DNA from: Aciduricibacillus chroicocephali
Lineage (GTDB): Bacteria; Bacillota; Bacilli; Bacillales; Amphibacillaceae
DNA length: 64,000 nucleotides
NCBI RefSeq assembly: GCF_030762805.1
Contig: NZ_CP129113.1
Location: 294,001 to 358,000, forward strand
Direction: 5' to 3'
Both the position numbers and the translations under genes were made by a program. Every line of letters starts with the position of its first letter. Position 1 is the stretch's first letter. This document shows, one piece after another, positions 1 to 9,420 of the stretch. The notes beneath the pieces were generated by a model. That model was not told where the DNA came from. It ran no database searches and saw only the letters and a program-made list of their open reading frames with translations.

Positions 1-880
1 CAATTGGATAGCCGTAATGCCAATGCAGTTCTGGCATATTTTCAAAATTCATGCCATAAATACCGGCTATGAAAGTTAGTGGCGCAAAAATAGAAGTGAT
101 AACAGTTAGTACTTGAATTACCTTATTCTGTTGATAAGAGTTAATTGAAATAAAGTTATCTCTTATGTCATTTGTAATTTCACGATTAGAATTTGTCATA
201 TCTGCCAACCGCAAAAGGTGATCATAGATATCCATGAAATATTCGCGCCGATCTTGTATGCCTTGTAATCTGTGGGAGTAAAGAATTCTGTAGAATAGAT
301 CACTCAAAGGGTTGATCGCATGCCGTAATTCAAGCAACTGATGACGCAATTCAAATAAACGCTCCAATAATTGATCCATTGGCTCTTCATTCGGGTTCTC
401 TTCGACGAGGTTGATTTCATCCTCCAAATGGGCAAGTATAGGGAAATAATCATCAACAACATTGTCCATTATTTCATAAAAGACTTTGTAGGTATCCCAT
501 TGTCCGATATTCTTTAGCGCCTGCAGTTTTTTCCATGTTTCATTCACTTCTTCAAGGTCTTCATAATGGAAGGTGACGATATAATTCTCACCGAGGAAGA
601 AGTCGATTTCATATTCGTTGTAGGCCTCGGGGCCAGGAAGATGGGTGACAAAGAAGGAGAAGTCGTCATAATAATCAAGCTTCGGACGCTGCATGCTGTA
701 AACGCAGTCTTCAATGGCTAGCGGATGGAAGTGAAGAGAATTTCTCAATTCCTGTGTTTCAGCTTCACTCGGTGAATTGAAGTCAATCCAGCACCATTTG
801 TAATCTTTAATGTTCAAGTTATGTATTGTTAAATTTTCAACTAAACAGTCATTACTGTCTATTGCTGCTATGCGAATCAT
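1..880 (-). CDS. corA: CorA-family divalent cation transporter, 3' end outside window
   Basis: Membrane channel protein for Mg2+ (or Co2+/Ni2+) uptake. The first 293 codons are present; the gene runs off the left edge, so the last transmembrane helix and C-terminus are missing. The long acidic, helix-rich cytosolic domain is followed by a hydrophobic segment ending in the family signature YGMNF (GMN at residues 276-278), which forms the pore mouth in CorA proteins. The ATG at 880 follows an AAGGAG site with 7-nt spacing. The family normally has about 315-320 residues, so roughly 25 residues are lost. The substrate cannot be decided from sequence. Family assignment is firm. Confidence 0.93.
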   Translation of the reverse strand, partial: MIRIAAIDSNDCLVENLTIHNLNIKDYKWCWIDFNSPSEAETQELRNSLHFHPLAIEDCVYSMQRPKLDYYDDFSFFVTHLPGPEAYNEYEIDFFLGENYIVTFHYEDLEEVNETWKKLQALKNIGQWDTYKVFYEIMDNVVDDYFPILAHLEDEINLVEENPNEEPMDQLLERLFELRHQLLELRHAINPLSDLFYRILYSHRLQGIQDRREYFMDIYDHLLRLADMTNSNREITNDIRDNFISINSYQQNKVIQVLTVITSIFAPLTFIAGIYGMNFENMPELHWHYGYPI

Positions 881-945
881 TCGTTTTTCTCCTTGCTTGC
901 ATTTGTTTCTCACATGATAGCATGATTCTCGTATTGAATCATGAA

Positions 946-971
946 AGGCCTCATGAAAAAGCATGAGGCCT
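946..971 (-). terminator. Hairpin between the Myb/HTH gene and corA
   Basis: A perfect 10-bp inverted repeat (AGGCCTCATG / CATGAGGCCT, 6-nt loop) lies after the end of the 1096-1674 gene and before corA. On the minus strand only a short TTT follows, so termination is uncertain; it could instead be a leader hairpin of corA. Confidence 0.4.
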
Positions 972-1095
972 CCGACGGACATGTCGCATTTCAGCTTCAG
1001 TTGCTTACATTGTCTACTATGGATTGGAGCTTGCTTGTGACAGAGTACTCCATTTATTGTTCCACAATGCGATTCAATTCAAACAGGGTGTCACT

Positions 1096-1674
1096 TTAGT
1101 TGATTCGTCGTATATTCTTAATCCGGTAATACTTCCTCTCTACGCTTGTGAGGGAACGGTTCATGCTTTTTGCGATATCTTCTAATGGTTTGTTGGATTT
1201 CATCTGTTCCAGCAGTTGCCGTTCTTCCTGGATCGTCCAAGGTTTATAGCGGGTTTCTTTCCGTTGCATGCGAAGTGGTTCAACCCAACCTGGCTCAGGC
1301 GGAAGGGCATGACGTTCAATTTTTGAAAAGTCTACTTTTTCTTTGTAATCATAAGCCCATTCCCAGAAATCGTTTGTATCAACGAAGTAAAATGTTTTCT
1401 CTCTTTTCGTCTTTCGTTTTTGGTAAGGCAGGCCATAACGATCAGCCCAATGTTTTACTGTATTTCTATCAACGTTGAGAAGACGAGCTAATTCTCCCAT
1501 TGTCATGAGGCCGACCTGATCGCGTGTATTGGCAATTCCCATTCTTTTCATCTTCAGCTCCACACTAATGACAGTCCTATTCAGCTTTTTTGCGATAGAA
1601 TCAATACGCGTCATTCCTGCTTGCTGTGCCAAGTATGCTTCTTCTTCCCTCGTCCAATTTCTCCGCAATGTCAT
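1096..1674 (-). CDS. DNA-binding protein with two Myb/SANT-like modules around a MerR-like HTH
   Basis: Hypothetical DNA-binding protein of 192 residues. The N-terminus (about 5-45) and C-terminus (about 145-190) each show a tryptophan-anchored module with the pattern RxWTxEE and PWTxQEE followed by a helix and an arginine/lysine-rich recognition helix. Between them (about 56-115) is an excisionase/MerR-type helix-turn-helix with the motif ARLLNVDRNTVKHWADRYG. The start at 1674 has a GGGGAGGTA site close upstream. It stands alone, transcribed away from the PAP2 gene. No target can be deduced. A mobile-element origin is possible, since such modules occur in phage regulators, but nothing else mobile is nearby. 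Confidence 0.7.
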   Translation of the reverse strand: MTLRRNWTREEEAYLAQQAGMTRIDSIAKKLNRTVISVELKMKRMGIANTRDQVGLMTMGELARLLNVDRNTVKHWADRYGLPYQKRKTKREKTFYFVDTNDFWEWAYDYKEKVDFSKIERHALPPEPGWVEPLRMQRKETRYKPWTIQEERQLLEQMKSNKPLEDIAKSMNRSLTSVERKYYRIKNIRRIN

Positions 1675-1750
1675 TACCTCCCCATTGATGCCTGATATTG
1701 ACCCATTCCCGGAATTGTCAAGAAGTATGCGCTTACAAGTAAAGACAAAT

Positions 1751-1787
1751 AAAAAGATGCTGTCGTTAAATACGACAGCATCTTTTT
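1751..1787 (-). terminator. Rho-independent terminator of the PAP2 gene
   Basis: A 15-bp perfect stem (AAAAAGATGCTGTCG and its complement) with a 7-nt loop ends in a U-run on either strand. It lies 4 nt past the PAP2 stop codon. Confidence 0.85.
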
Positions 1788-1790
1788 CGG

Positions 1791-2495
1791 TTAACTGACA
1801 TGACGTGAAGGCTCTGTTTTCAAGCTTTCGTCTTTCAAATTAAACTTTATAAGCAAATTATGCAGTGGTTTACGCGCGTACAGATATACGCTAATAGAGA
1901 TGAACACTGAAGCGGAACCGAAACAGAAACCTGCAAGGACATCTGTAGGGAAATGAACACCAAGGTAAATACGGGTCGCCAGAATGAACCAAATAAAGCA
2001 GAACGCAACGAGACCGATTACAACTCGCTTCAAAACAGTTCTTGCCGCTAGGAAAAGAGCGAGAGCAATCATGCCATAGAATACTGTTGTGCCTGTTGCG
2101 TGACCGCTCGGGAAGCTTTCGCTAGTTTTTGAAACAAGTTGATGAAATTCAGGACGATCTCGATTAATTGCCGATTTTAGCAATTTAGTGGCAATTGCAC
2201 CGCAAAATAGAATTGTACCGCCGAACCAAAGGCCGTCAGCGAATCGTTTTTTTATAAATAGCACAATCGCAATCACGATTGTAAGGGCGATGACAAGGCG
2301 CATATTGCCAAGTTCTGTCGCAACGAGAATAAAGGATGTTGTACCTGATGAAATATGTGACTGGATGGCATCAATCCAGTAAAGGTCAAAAGTCTTAACC
2401 CAGGCGGAATTCGTTACTACACCAAAACAGATGATGCAGAACAGAGCCAGGAAGACGAGGCCGATCAGCAATAGGGAATTTGATTGTTTTCTCAT
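1791..2495 (-). CDS. PAP2-family membrane phosphatase
   Basis: Integral membrane phosphatase of 234 residues, probably acting on lipid phosphates such as undecaprenyl pyrophosphate or phosphatidylglycerol phosphate at the outer face of the membrane. All three family motifs are present: K107-x6-R114-P115, P129-S-G-H132, and R175-x5-H181-x3-D185, so the enzyme should be active. About six hydrophobic helices flank these motifs. The gene is monocistronic, divergent from the ABC exporter genes and followed by a strong terminator. It could be BcrC-like or YodM-like; sequence alone does not choose the substrate. Confidence 0.9.
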   Translation of the reverse strand: MRKQSNSLLLIGLVFLALFCIICFGVVTNSAWVKTFDLYWIDAIQSHISSGTTSFILVATELGNMRLVIALTIVIAIVLFIKKRFADGLWFGGTILFCGAIATKLLKSAINRDRPEFHQLVSKTSESFPSGHATGTTVFYGMIALALFLAARTVLKRVVIGLVAFCFIWFILATRIYLGVHFPTDVLAGFCFGSASVFISISVYLYARKPLHNLLIKFNLKDESLKTEPSRHVS

Positions 2496-2656
2496 GTGCT
2501 TGTTAATCCTCTCTTGGTTGAAATCTATTCTTCATCATAACAATTTGTGGAGGACATGCAAGCAAAATAATGCGAGTATGACCTTCAGATTCGCGAAAAC
2601 AGGACTGCTTTGCTAATCTGATAATAGAGATTTATTGAGGAAAGGAGACCAAGTGC

Positions 2657-4381
2657 ATGTTGCGGATTTTCAGACGGCTTAAGGTTTATAAATGGTTTGT
2701 ACTCGGCAGTTTTTTATTCATTTTCATTCAGGCGATGACAGATTTATTCCTGCCAACTTTAATGGGTGATATCGTCGACAACGGTGTTGTGAAAGGCGAT
2801 GTCGCTTATATATGGAGAATAGGAAGTATCATGCTGGGTATCGCGGCTGTTGGAATCTGTGCCTCCATTACAGCTAGCTATTGTTCTTCCAAGGCAGCAA
2901 TGGGACTTGGTCGGGATTTGCGGCGCAATGTTTTTACTCATGTCGAAAATTTTTCTCTTGAAGAGTTCGATGAAATTGGTACAGCTTCATTGATTACTAG
3001 AAATACGAATGATATTACTCAAATTCAGCAAGTAACCATTATGGTTTTGCGGATGGTCGTCATGGCTCCGCTCATGTTTGCCGGAGGGCTAATCATGGCT
3101 GTATCTAAAGATGCCAAGCTTTCACTCGTTATTCTTGCCATTACTCCATTCCTTGCTGGAGGTATTTTGCTTATTCTGAAAAAAGGTGTGCCGTTGTTCA
3201 GAATGGTACAGAAGAAGCTTGATGCGCTTAATTTGGCGATGCGTGAGAATCTCACTGGAATCAGAGTCATCCGAGCCTTTAACAAGGAAGACTATGAAAA
3301 GAAGCGTCTAAGGAAGGCCAACGGTGAGCTCACAGATGTATCAATTCGTGTGAATAAGCTGATGGCCTTCATGATGCCGCTTATGATGCTGATCATGAAC
3401 TTGACGACTGTGCTCATCATTTGGTTCGGCGGTATTCGTATTGAAAGTGGTGGTATGCAAATTGGGGATCTGATGGCATTTATCCAGTATGTAATGCAAA
3501 TCATGTTCGCCCTTATTATGGCTTCAATGATGTTCATTGTTATTCCACGTGCAAGTGTTTCGGCCAAACGAATTAATGAAGTCCTTGACTTGCAGCCTGG
3601 TGTAAAAGATAGCGGTACAGAAAAAGCCAGTGAGGAACACGGTACATTGGAATTTGAACATGTTTCATTCAGCTATCCGGGGGCAGAGGCACCAGTAATA
3701 TCTGATATTAGTTTCCGTGCAGAACCAGGTGAAGTAACAGCAATTATTGGAGGAACTGGATCAGGTAAAACAACACTCGTTCAGCTCATTCCGAGATTTT
3801 TTGATGTTACGAGTGGAGCAGTTCGGGTAAATGGCCGGAATGTGAAAGATTATGAACAGGGAGCTTTACGCTCTATGATCGGCTATGTGCCTCAAAAGGC
3901 ACTGCTTTTCAGCGGAACGGTTGCCGACAATATCCGTTACGGTAAGGAGGGTGCGACAATTGAAGAAGTCCAGCATGCTGCAGAGGTTGCCCAGGCATCT
4001 GGCTTTGTAGAGGAAATGGAGCAAGGTTATGAAACACATATAGATCAAGGTGGTAAGAATGTATCCGGAGGACAGAAACAACGTCTTTCAATTGCACGGG
4101 CAATCGTCCGCAAGCCGGATCTCTATATATTCGATGACAGCTTTTCGGCATTGGACTATAAGACGGATGCCAAGCTGCGCCAATCGTTGAAAGATGAGAC
4201 GAAAGAGGCGGCAGTACTCATTGTCGCTCAACGCGTCAATACAGTTCAGCATGCTGATCAGATCATCGTTTTGGATAAGGGGAAAATAGCCGGAATCGGT
4301 ACGCATGAACAGTTGCTTGAGAACAATGGCGTATATCAAGAAATCGTCAAATCGCAAAACGGAGAGGAGGGGATTGCATGA
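2657..4381 (+). CDS. yfiB: ABC exporter half-transporter with degenerate catalytic site (YfiB-like)
   Basis: Half ABC exporter of 574 residues: six transmembrane helices (about 1-300) then a nucleotide-binding domain. Walker A is GGTGSGKTT and the signature is canonical (VSGGQ), but Walker B ends in FDDS, with aspartate where the catalytic glutamate belongs, and the H-loop histidine is glutamine (VAQR). These are hallmarks of the degenerate partner in heterodimeric exporters of the BmrCD/TM287-288 kind. Its stop overlaps the start of the next gene by 4 nt (ATGA), so the two are translationally coupled. Lengths and order match Bacillus YfiB (about 573) and YfiC (about 604). A drug or lipid substrate is likely but unknown. 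Confidence 0.88.
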   Translation: MLRIFRRLKVYKWFVLGSFLFIFIQAMTDLFLPTLMGDIVDNGVVKGDVAYIWRIGSIMLGIAAVGICASITASYCSSKAAMGLGRDLRRNVFTHVENFSLEEFDEIGTASLITRNTNDITQIQQVTIMVLRMVVMAPLMFAGGLIMAVSKDAKLSLVILAITPFLAGGILLILKKGVPLFRMVQKKLDALNLAMRENLTGIRVIRAFNKEDYEKKRLRKANGELTDVSIRVNKLMAFMMPLMMLIMNLTTVLIIWFGGIRIESGGMQIGDLMAFIQYVMQIMFALIMASMMFIVIPRASVSAKRINEVLDLQPGVKDSGTEKASEEHGTLEFEHVSFSYPGAEAPVISDISFRAEPGEVTAIIGGTGSGKTTLVQLIPRFFDVTSGAVRVNGRNVKDYEQGALRSMIGYVPQKALLFSGTVADNIRYGKEGATIEEVQHAAEVAQASGFVEEMEQGYETHIDQGGKNVSGGQKQRLSIARAIVRKPDLYIFDDSFSALDYKTDAKLRQSLKDETKEAAVLIVAQRVNTVQHADQIIVLDKGKIAGIGTHEQLLENNGVYQEIVKSQNGEEGIA

Positions 4382-6195
4382 GTCCGAGAGGCGGAGGTCA
4401 TGGAGGCATGATGATTCAAGGGCGGAAACCGAAGAATTTTAAAGGTACGCTGCGTCGTCTGCTTTCATATCTCAAACCAAGGCGCAAGAGGATTACTGCT
4501 GTTTTCATCGCAGCGATTTTCAGTACTCTTTTTGCCATAATTGGTCCTAAAGTGATGGGGGAAGCGATCACCGTCCTTTTCGAAGGTGCGTATGCAAAAT
4601 TTCAGGGAAATGGTACAGGAATCGATTTTGGTAAAGTCGGTCGTCTCCTCGTCATTCTGGTGATCCTTTATGTATTTAGCAGTCTTTTCAACTTCCTGCA
4701 GCAATATTTGATGGCAAGTGTTGCACAGCGTACAGTATATGACTTGCGCGAGGCGGTTTTTGCCAAGCTTGATCAATTGCCAATCCGCTATTTCGACGAG
4801 CACTCCACAGGGGACACATTGAGCCGTGTTTCAAATGACATCGATACAATCGGCACAACATTGCAGCAAAGCCTTACTCAGCTTGTCACTTCCATTGTGA
4901 CAATTGTCGGTATCATCGTCATGATGCTGACAATTAGTCCATTGCTGACTTTGATTGCAGTAGTCAGTCTGCCGCTGTCCATCTTTGTCATCCAACCGAT
5001 TCTGAAGCGCTCACAGCGACAGTTTGCTAAGCAGCAAAAGACTCTTGGCGAACTGAATGGGCATGTGGAGGAAATGTACACCGGACACCAGGTTGTTAAG
5101 GCTTTTGGCAGAGAAAAGCAGGCAATCGATAAGTTTGACAGTGTGAATGAGCAGTTGTATGACGCTGGGAGAAGGGCACAGTTCATCTCTGGGGTAGTAC
5201 AGCCTATCATGACTTTTATTGGAAACCTTAGCTATGTCCTTATCTCTATAGTTGGCGGAATCCTCGTAACGAAGCGAGCGATTTCCATTGGAGATATACA
5301 GGCGTTCATCACATATTCGAAACAGTTTAATCAGCCCCTTAGTCAGACGGCGAATATTGCCAATATCATTCAATCAACGATTGCAGCGGCGGAACGGGTC
5401 TTTGAACTCCTTGATGCGGAGGAAGAGCAGCCTGCTCCAAAAGAGGAGAGTACTGGGAGAATAAGTGGCTCAGTCGAATTTGAACATGTCGCTTTCGGTT
5501 ACGGCGATACAATGCTCATGAAGGATTTGAACATCCATGTTGCATCAGGCCAGACAGCGGCAATTGTTGGACCGACGGGAGCGGGAAAAACAACGCTGAT
5601 TAATTTGCTCATGCGCTTTTACGACGTAAATAGCGGAACAATTAGTATTGATGGTAAAGACATTCGTAAAATGAGCCGGATTGACTTGCGTAGGCATTTC
5701 GGAATAGTCCTGCAGGATACATGGCTTTTCAAAGGAACGATACGAGACAATATTGCTTACGGTAAGGAAAATGCGGCAGAAGAAGAAATTAAGCAGGCGG
5801 CAGAAGCAGCACATGCAGACCATTTCATCAGGACATTGCCAGAAGGCTACGATACTATTCTAAATGAAGAGGGTACGAACCTTTCCCAAGGACAGAAACA
5901 GCTGCTTACCATTGCCCGGGCAATACTGGCGGACCCTGAAATCATGGTTCTTGATGAAGCAACATCAAGTGTTGATACAAGAACAGAGCTGTATATTCAA
6001 CAGGCAATGAATCATTTGATGGAGGGACGAACGAGCTTCGTCATCGCCCATCGTCTATCAACCATTCAGAATGCCGATCTTATACTCGTCATGGATAAGG
6101 GAGATGTGATCGAGCAGGGAACGCATGAAGAGCTGCTAGAAAGAGGCGGATTTTATGCAGATTTGTACAACAGTCAATTTGAAGATGCCGGATAA
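4378..6195 (+). CDS. yfiC: ABC exporter half-transporter, catalytic partner (YfiC-like)
   Basis: Second half-exporter, 605 residues, with an N-terminal glycine-rich tail, six transmembrane helices and an ATPase domain. Walker A GPTGAGKTT, Walker B VLDEATSS with the catalytic glutamate and H-loop AHR are intact, but the signature is LSQGQ instead of LSGGQ. The defect is therefore complementary to that of the upstream protein: a heterodimer would have one competent composite site (this Walker A/B with the partner's VSGGQ signature) and one degenerate site. Translation probably depends on the ATGA overlap with the preceding gene. A strong terminator follows at once, so the two genes form a complete operon. 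Confidence 0.9.
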   Translation: MSPRGGGHGGMMIQGRKPKNFKGTLRRLLSYLKPRRKRITAVFIAAIFSTLFAIIGPKVMGEAITVLFEGAYAKFQGNGTGIDFGKVGRLLVILVILYVFSSLFNFLQQYLMASVAQRTVYDLREAVFAKLDQLPIRYFDEHSTGDTLSRVSNDIDTIGTTLQQSLTQLVTSIVTIVGIIVMMLTISPLLTLIAVVSLPLSIFVIQPILKRSQRQFAKQQKTLGELNGHVEEMYTGHQVVKAFGREKQAIDKFDSVNEQLYDAGRRAQFISGVVQPIMTFIGNLSYVLISIVGGILVTKRAISIGDIQAFITYSKQFNQPLSQTANIANIIQSTIAAAERVFELLDAEEEQPAPKEESTGRISGSVEFEHVAFGYGDTMLMKDLNIHVASGQTAAIVGPTGAGKTTLINLLMRFYDVNSGTISIDGKDIRKMSRIDLRRHFGIVLQDTWLFKGTIRDNIAYGKENAAEEEIKQAAEAAHADHFIRTLPEGYDTILNEEGTNLSQGQKQLLTIARAILADPEIMVLDEATSSVDTRTELYIQQAMNHLMEGRTSFVIAHRLSTIQNADLILVMDKGDVIEQGTHEELLERGGFYADLYNSQFEDAG

Positions 6196-6196
6196 A

Positions 6197-6245
6197 TTAA
6201 AAACCTTGGAGAGCTGACTTTATATCAGCCCTCCAAGGTTTTTAA
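6197..6245 (+). terminator. Terminator of the yfiB-yfiC operon
   Basis: A long AT-flanked stem (AAAAACCTTGGAG paired with CTCCAAGGTTTTT) lies directly after the stop codon and ends in a U-run. Confidence 0.88.
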
Positions 6246-6292
6246 TTTACTAGCTTTGCACTTCTATAAAAAATGTTTTACTTCACCAAAAT

Positions 6293-6332
6293 TATAAAAG
6301 AGCTGTATCAAAAGCGATACAGCTCTTTTATA
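6293..6332 (-). terminator. Terminator of mntH
   Basis: A 17-bp perfect stem (arm TATAAAAGAGCTGTATC) with a 6-nt loop abuts the mntH stop codon and gives a U-rich tail on the minus strand. Confidence 0.85.
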
Positions 6333-6333
6333 G

Positions 6334-7719
6334 TTATCCAATGTCGTGCCCAGTCACTACGATATAAGCAACAAGGAAAATATTCAGCATGATAATTACA
6401 GCGGTAATGAGCCATGCGATAATCTGTGCAGGAATCTTATTGGCGAATTGCCCCATTTTCTTCTTACTGCTAGTGAACAGGACAAGGGGGACTACAGCAA
6501 ATGGCAGTTGCAAGCTAAGAACGACCTGACTCCAGAGCAACAGCTCGCCTGTCCCTTTTGAGCCGGCAATCCAAGTTACGACCAAAGCTGGAATAACAGC
6601 AATTAAACGTGTAATTAGACGGCGCAGCCATGGGGAGATTCGCAGTTTAACGAAACCTTCCATGACAATTTGTCCAGTCAAGGTGCCGGTGATCGTTGAA
6701 TTCTGGCCTGAAGCCAGTAAGGCAACTGCGAAAAGTGTACTCGCAATACCTACACCAAGTGTCGGGCTAAGCAGCTTATAGGCTGCTTCAATTTCAGATA
6801 CATTCAAATTCGTTCCATAAAACGCAGCAGCACCAAGAATAAGGATTGCTGAGTTGATCAGAAAAGCAGCTGTAAGAGATAGCGTAGAATCCAAATAAGA
6901 GAACTTCAATGCTTCTTTTTTTCCAGAATCTGTTCTCTTATACTGCCTTGTCTGGACAATGGATGAGTGTAAATACAGATTGTGAGGCATAACGGTAGCA
7001 CCAAGAATACCTAGAGCGATAAACAGCATACCGGGGTCTGTCACAATCTCAGCATGAGGCACATAACCTTTGAAAACGTCTGCTACAGCTGGTTTGGAAA
7101 TAAATACTTCAAAAGCAAAAACGACGAATATGGTCGTCATCAGAACGATAATGATCGACTCGATGATCCGGAATCCTTTTCTCTGCAGCAAAAGGAGAAG
7201 AAGAACATCAAGAGTTGTAATAGCAATTCCGGCAACGAGTGGAATGCCGAAAAGCAGACTTAGGGCAATGGCTGAACCGATTACTTCCGCAAGGTCTGTT
7301 GCGATGATAGCAAGTTCTGTAAGAATCCAAAGAAATACAGAAAGCTTTTTGCCAGTTGCGTCTCTTGTTGCCTGTGCGAGATCACGTTCAGTCACAATGC
7401 CAAGCTTGGCCGACAAAGATTGAAGGAACATGGCCATCAGATTGGCAATGAGAATGATGGAAAGAAGCAGATAGCCGTATCTGGCTCCCCCTGCTATGGA
7501 GGTCGCCCAGTTGCCGGGGTCCACATAACCGACAGCGACGAGTGAACCTGGCCCTGCAAAGGCGAGGAACTTGCGCCAGAATCCTGCCCCTTTTGGGATG
7601 CGTACGGTACTATTCGCCTCTTCCAAGCTGATATTAGTGCTTTTTTGAAGCCAGCCGCCAGCCTTTTCCTTTATAGACTCATGGCTCTGTGTTTCATTAA
7701 TATTTTTATTATTTACCAA
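6334..7719 (-). CDS. mntH: Nramp-family Mn2+/H+ symporter MntH
   Basis: Proton-coupled manganese importer with 11 or so membrane helices. The helix-1 metal motif DPGN (VGYVDPGNWATS) and the helix-6 motif MPHNLYLHS, which together bind the metal in Nramp proteins, are intact. The frame is open back to a GTG at 7728, but the AAAGAGGTG ribosome site overlaps that codon; the in-frame TTG at 7719 has 6-nt spacing and is the better start, giving 461 residues. The gene is divergent from the Ktr gene. Mn-responsive control by an MntR homologue is expected from the family, but I see no clear operator. Confidence 0.92.
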   Translation of the reverse strand: MVNNKNINETQSHESIKEKAGGWLQKSTNISLEEANSTVRIPKGAGFWRKFLAFAGPGSLVAVGYVDPGNWATSIAGGARYGYLLLSIILIANLMAMFLQSLSAKLGIVTERDLAQATRDATGKKLSVFLWILTELAIIATDLAEVIGSAIALSLLFGIPLVAGIAITTLDVLLLLLLQRKGFRIIESIIIVLMTTIFVVFAFEVFISKPAVADVFKGYVPHAEIVTDPGMLFIALGILGATVMPHNLYLHSSIVQTRQYKRTDSGKKEALKFSYLDSTLSLTAAFLINSAILILGAAAFYGTNLNVSEIEAAYKLLSPTLGVGIASTLFAVALLASGQNSTITGTLTGQIVMEGFVKLRISPWLRRLITRLIAVIPALVVTWIAGSKGTGELLLWSQVVLSLQLPFAVVPLVLFTSSKKKMGQFANKIPAQIIAWLITAVIIMLNIFLVAYIVVTGHDIG

Positions 7720-7897
7720 GGTGTTCACCTCTTTGACGAGTTGGAATTCTAATATGTTTTAGGAAAGATCCGATTTAATATGGATACCTTCATCATAATA
7801 GCTCTAACGGAATAAAATCAAACGAAAAGATAGCCAAAGGAACTTATTTTTTACTTGCGCAAATTAAAAGGTTTTTATTTACAAATCAAAATTTAAA

Positions 7898-7926
7898 TTG
7901 ACACTTGCCAACAAGGGGCGTAAATT
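7898..7926 (+). promoter_or_regulatory. Sigma-A promoter of the Ktr gene
   Basis: TTGACA (7898-7903) and TAAATT (7921-7926) are separated by exactly 17 nt, about 48 nt before the coding start. Confidence 0.7.
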
Positions 7927-7973
7927 ATGTTTACTAATTAACTGAAGCTTCTGGCAAGGAGATGAAATGCCTT

Positions 7974-9305
7974 ATGAAAGGCAAATGGCAGAGAAATATG
8001 ATTCGGCTCAGTCCGCCCCAGCTACTCGCGGCCGGTTTTATGCTTATGATTCTGATCGGTGGGTTGTTATTAAAGTTACCCGCTGCCGGAACAGAACATG
8101 TTTCATGGATTGATGCTTTTTTTACTGCAGTATCTGCTACGACAGTAACCGGTCTTGGTACAGTTGATATTGGAAGTACTTTCAGTTTATTTGGTGAGAT
8201 TATCATTATGGTGCTTGTACAGCTTGGTGGATTAGGCCTTATGACTTTCGCAGTCATGGCTCTCATCATGCTTGGACGAAAAATTGGTCTTAAACAGCGC
8301 CTGCTTGTCCAAGAGGCATTTAATCAGACATCAATTGGCGGTATTATCCGGCTCGTCAGGACACTATTTCTCTTTTCCATTATCATTGAGGGAATTGCTT
8401 TTCTTTTGCTTTCAGAACGTTGGGTTCCGGAATATGGCTGGAGTAAAGGAATGTACTATAGTCTGTTTCATACGGTTACAGCTTTTAATAATGCAGGATT
8501 CTCTCTTTGGCCGGACAATTTAGCCCGATATGTCGGTGACCCGGTTGTCAATATTGTCATTAGTGGTCTTTTCATTATTGGGGGATTGGGTTTTACAGTG
8601 CTAATCGATTTGTGGAGGAAACGGGATTTCCGTTCCTTGACATTGCATACGAAATTAATGCTTGTCGGTACATTTATTATAAATTTATCGGCAATGGGTT
8701 TGATCTTTGTAATGGAATATGGAAATCAGCGTTCATTTGGCGGCCTGTCATTGCATGAACAGCTGTTTGGCTCCTTGTTCCAGGCAGTTTCACCTCGTAC
8801 TGCAGGGTTCTTAACAATCCCGACATCTGATTTGACGGTATCTTCAATTTTACTTATCATGGTTCTTATGTTTATCGGAGCCGGAAGTGCATCCACTGGG
8901 AGCGGGATCAAGCTGACGACATTTATTGTCGTTTTGCTTACAACCATTTCATTTCTGAAGGGGAAGGATGAAGTCGTCATATTCAGAAGAACGATCAGAA
9001 AGGCGACAATTCTCCGTTCTCTTGCGATCATTGTAGTGAGTCTATTGTTCGTTCTTGTAAGCCTATTTTTACTTACGATGACGGAGAATAAACCATTTTT
9101 GTCATTGCTTTTCGAGGTGTTGTCAGCTTTTGGAACGGTTGGTCTGACTTTGGATCTGACACCTCACCTTACTACTCCGGGCAAAATCATTATTATGGGT
9201 CTTATGTTTATTGGACGTGTCGGACCATTGGCTTTCGCTTTTATTTTTGCAACAAGAAAGTCATCAGCGGTAAAGTATCCAGAAGAAGATATTTTCACAG
9301 GATGA
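7974..9305 (+). CDS. Ktr/Trk-type potassium uptake channel subunit (KtrB/KtrD-like)
   Basis: Membrane subunit of a Na+-dependent K+ uptake system, about 443 residues with four M1-P-M2 repeats. Selectivity-filter loops are visible: TVTGLGTVD, FNNAGFS, SPRTAGF and FGTVGLTL. The frame begins at ATG 7962, but the AAGGAG site abuts that codon, so ATG 7974 is preferred. No gene for a KtrA/KtrC cytosolic RCK partner is adjacent, as for the orphan ktrD of Bacillus subtilis, so the gating subunit must be encoded elsewhere. Divergent from mntH with its own sigma-A promoter. Confidence 0.9.
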   Translation: MKGKWQRNMIRLSPPQLLAAGFMLMILIGGLLLKLPAAGTEHVSWIDAFFTAVSATTVTGLGTVDIGSTFSLFGEIIIMVLVQLGGLGLMTFAVMALIMLGRKIGLKQRLLVQEAFNQTSIGGIIRLVRTLFLFSIIIEGIAFLLLSERWVPEYGWSKGMYYSLFHTVTAFNNAGFSLWPDNLARYVGDPVVNIVISGLFIIGGLGFTVLIDLWRKRDFRSLTLHTKLMLVGTFIINLSAMGLIFVMEYGNQRSFGGLSLHEQLFGSLFQAVSPRTAGFLTIPTSDLTVSSILLIMVLMFIGAGSASTGSGIKLTTFIVVLLTTISFLKGKDEVVIFRRTIRKATILRSLAIIVVSLLFVLVSLFLLTMTENKPFLSLLFEVLSAFGTVGLTLDLTPHLTTPGKIIIMGLMFIGRVGPLAFAFIFATRKSSAVKYPEEDIFTG

Positions 9306-9420
9306 AACAGCGGATCTCCGTAATTTTGTTTGTTATAGCTTTTTAAGGAATATATTTAGTTAAATGGGGTATAAGAAACTATTCGGAAGATATTATCTTA
9401 AACTGCTAGGAGAAAAGACG

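Noticed and set aside
7054-7423. Open frames on the plus strand inside mntH
   Set aside because: Shadow frames of the well-supported Nramp gene on the other strand.
9328-9352. Possible sigma-B promoter before the RsbR paralogue (GTTTGT-N13-GGAATA)
   Set aside because: Both boxes deviate from the consensus at two or more positions; too weak to list.
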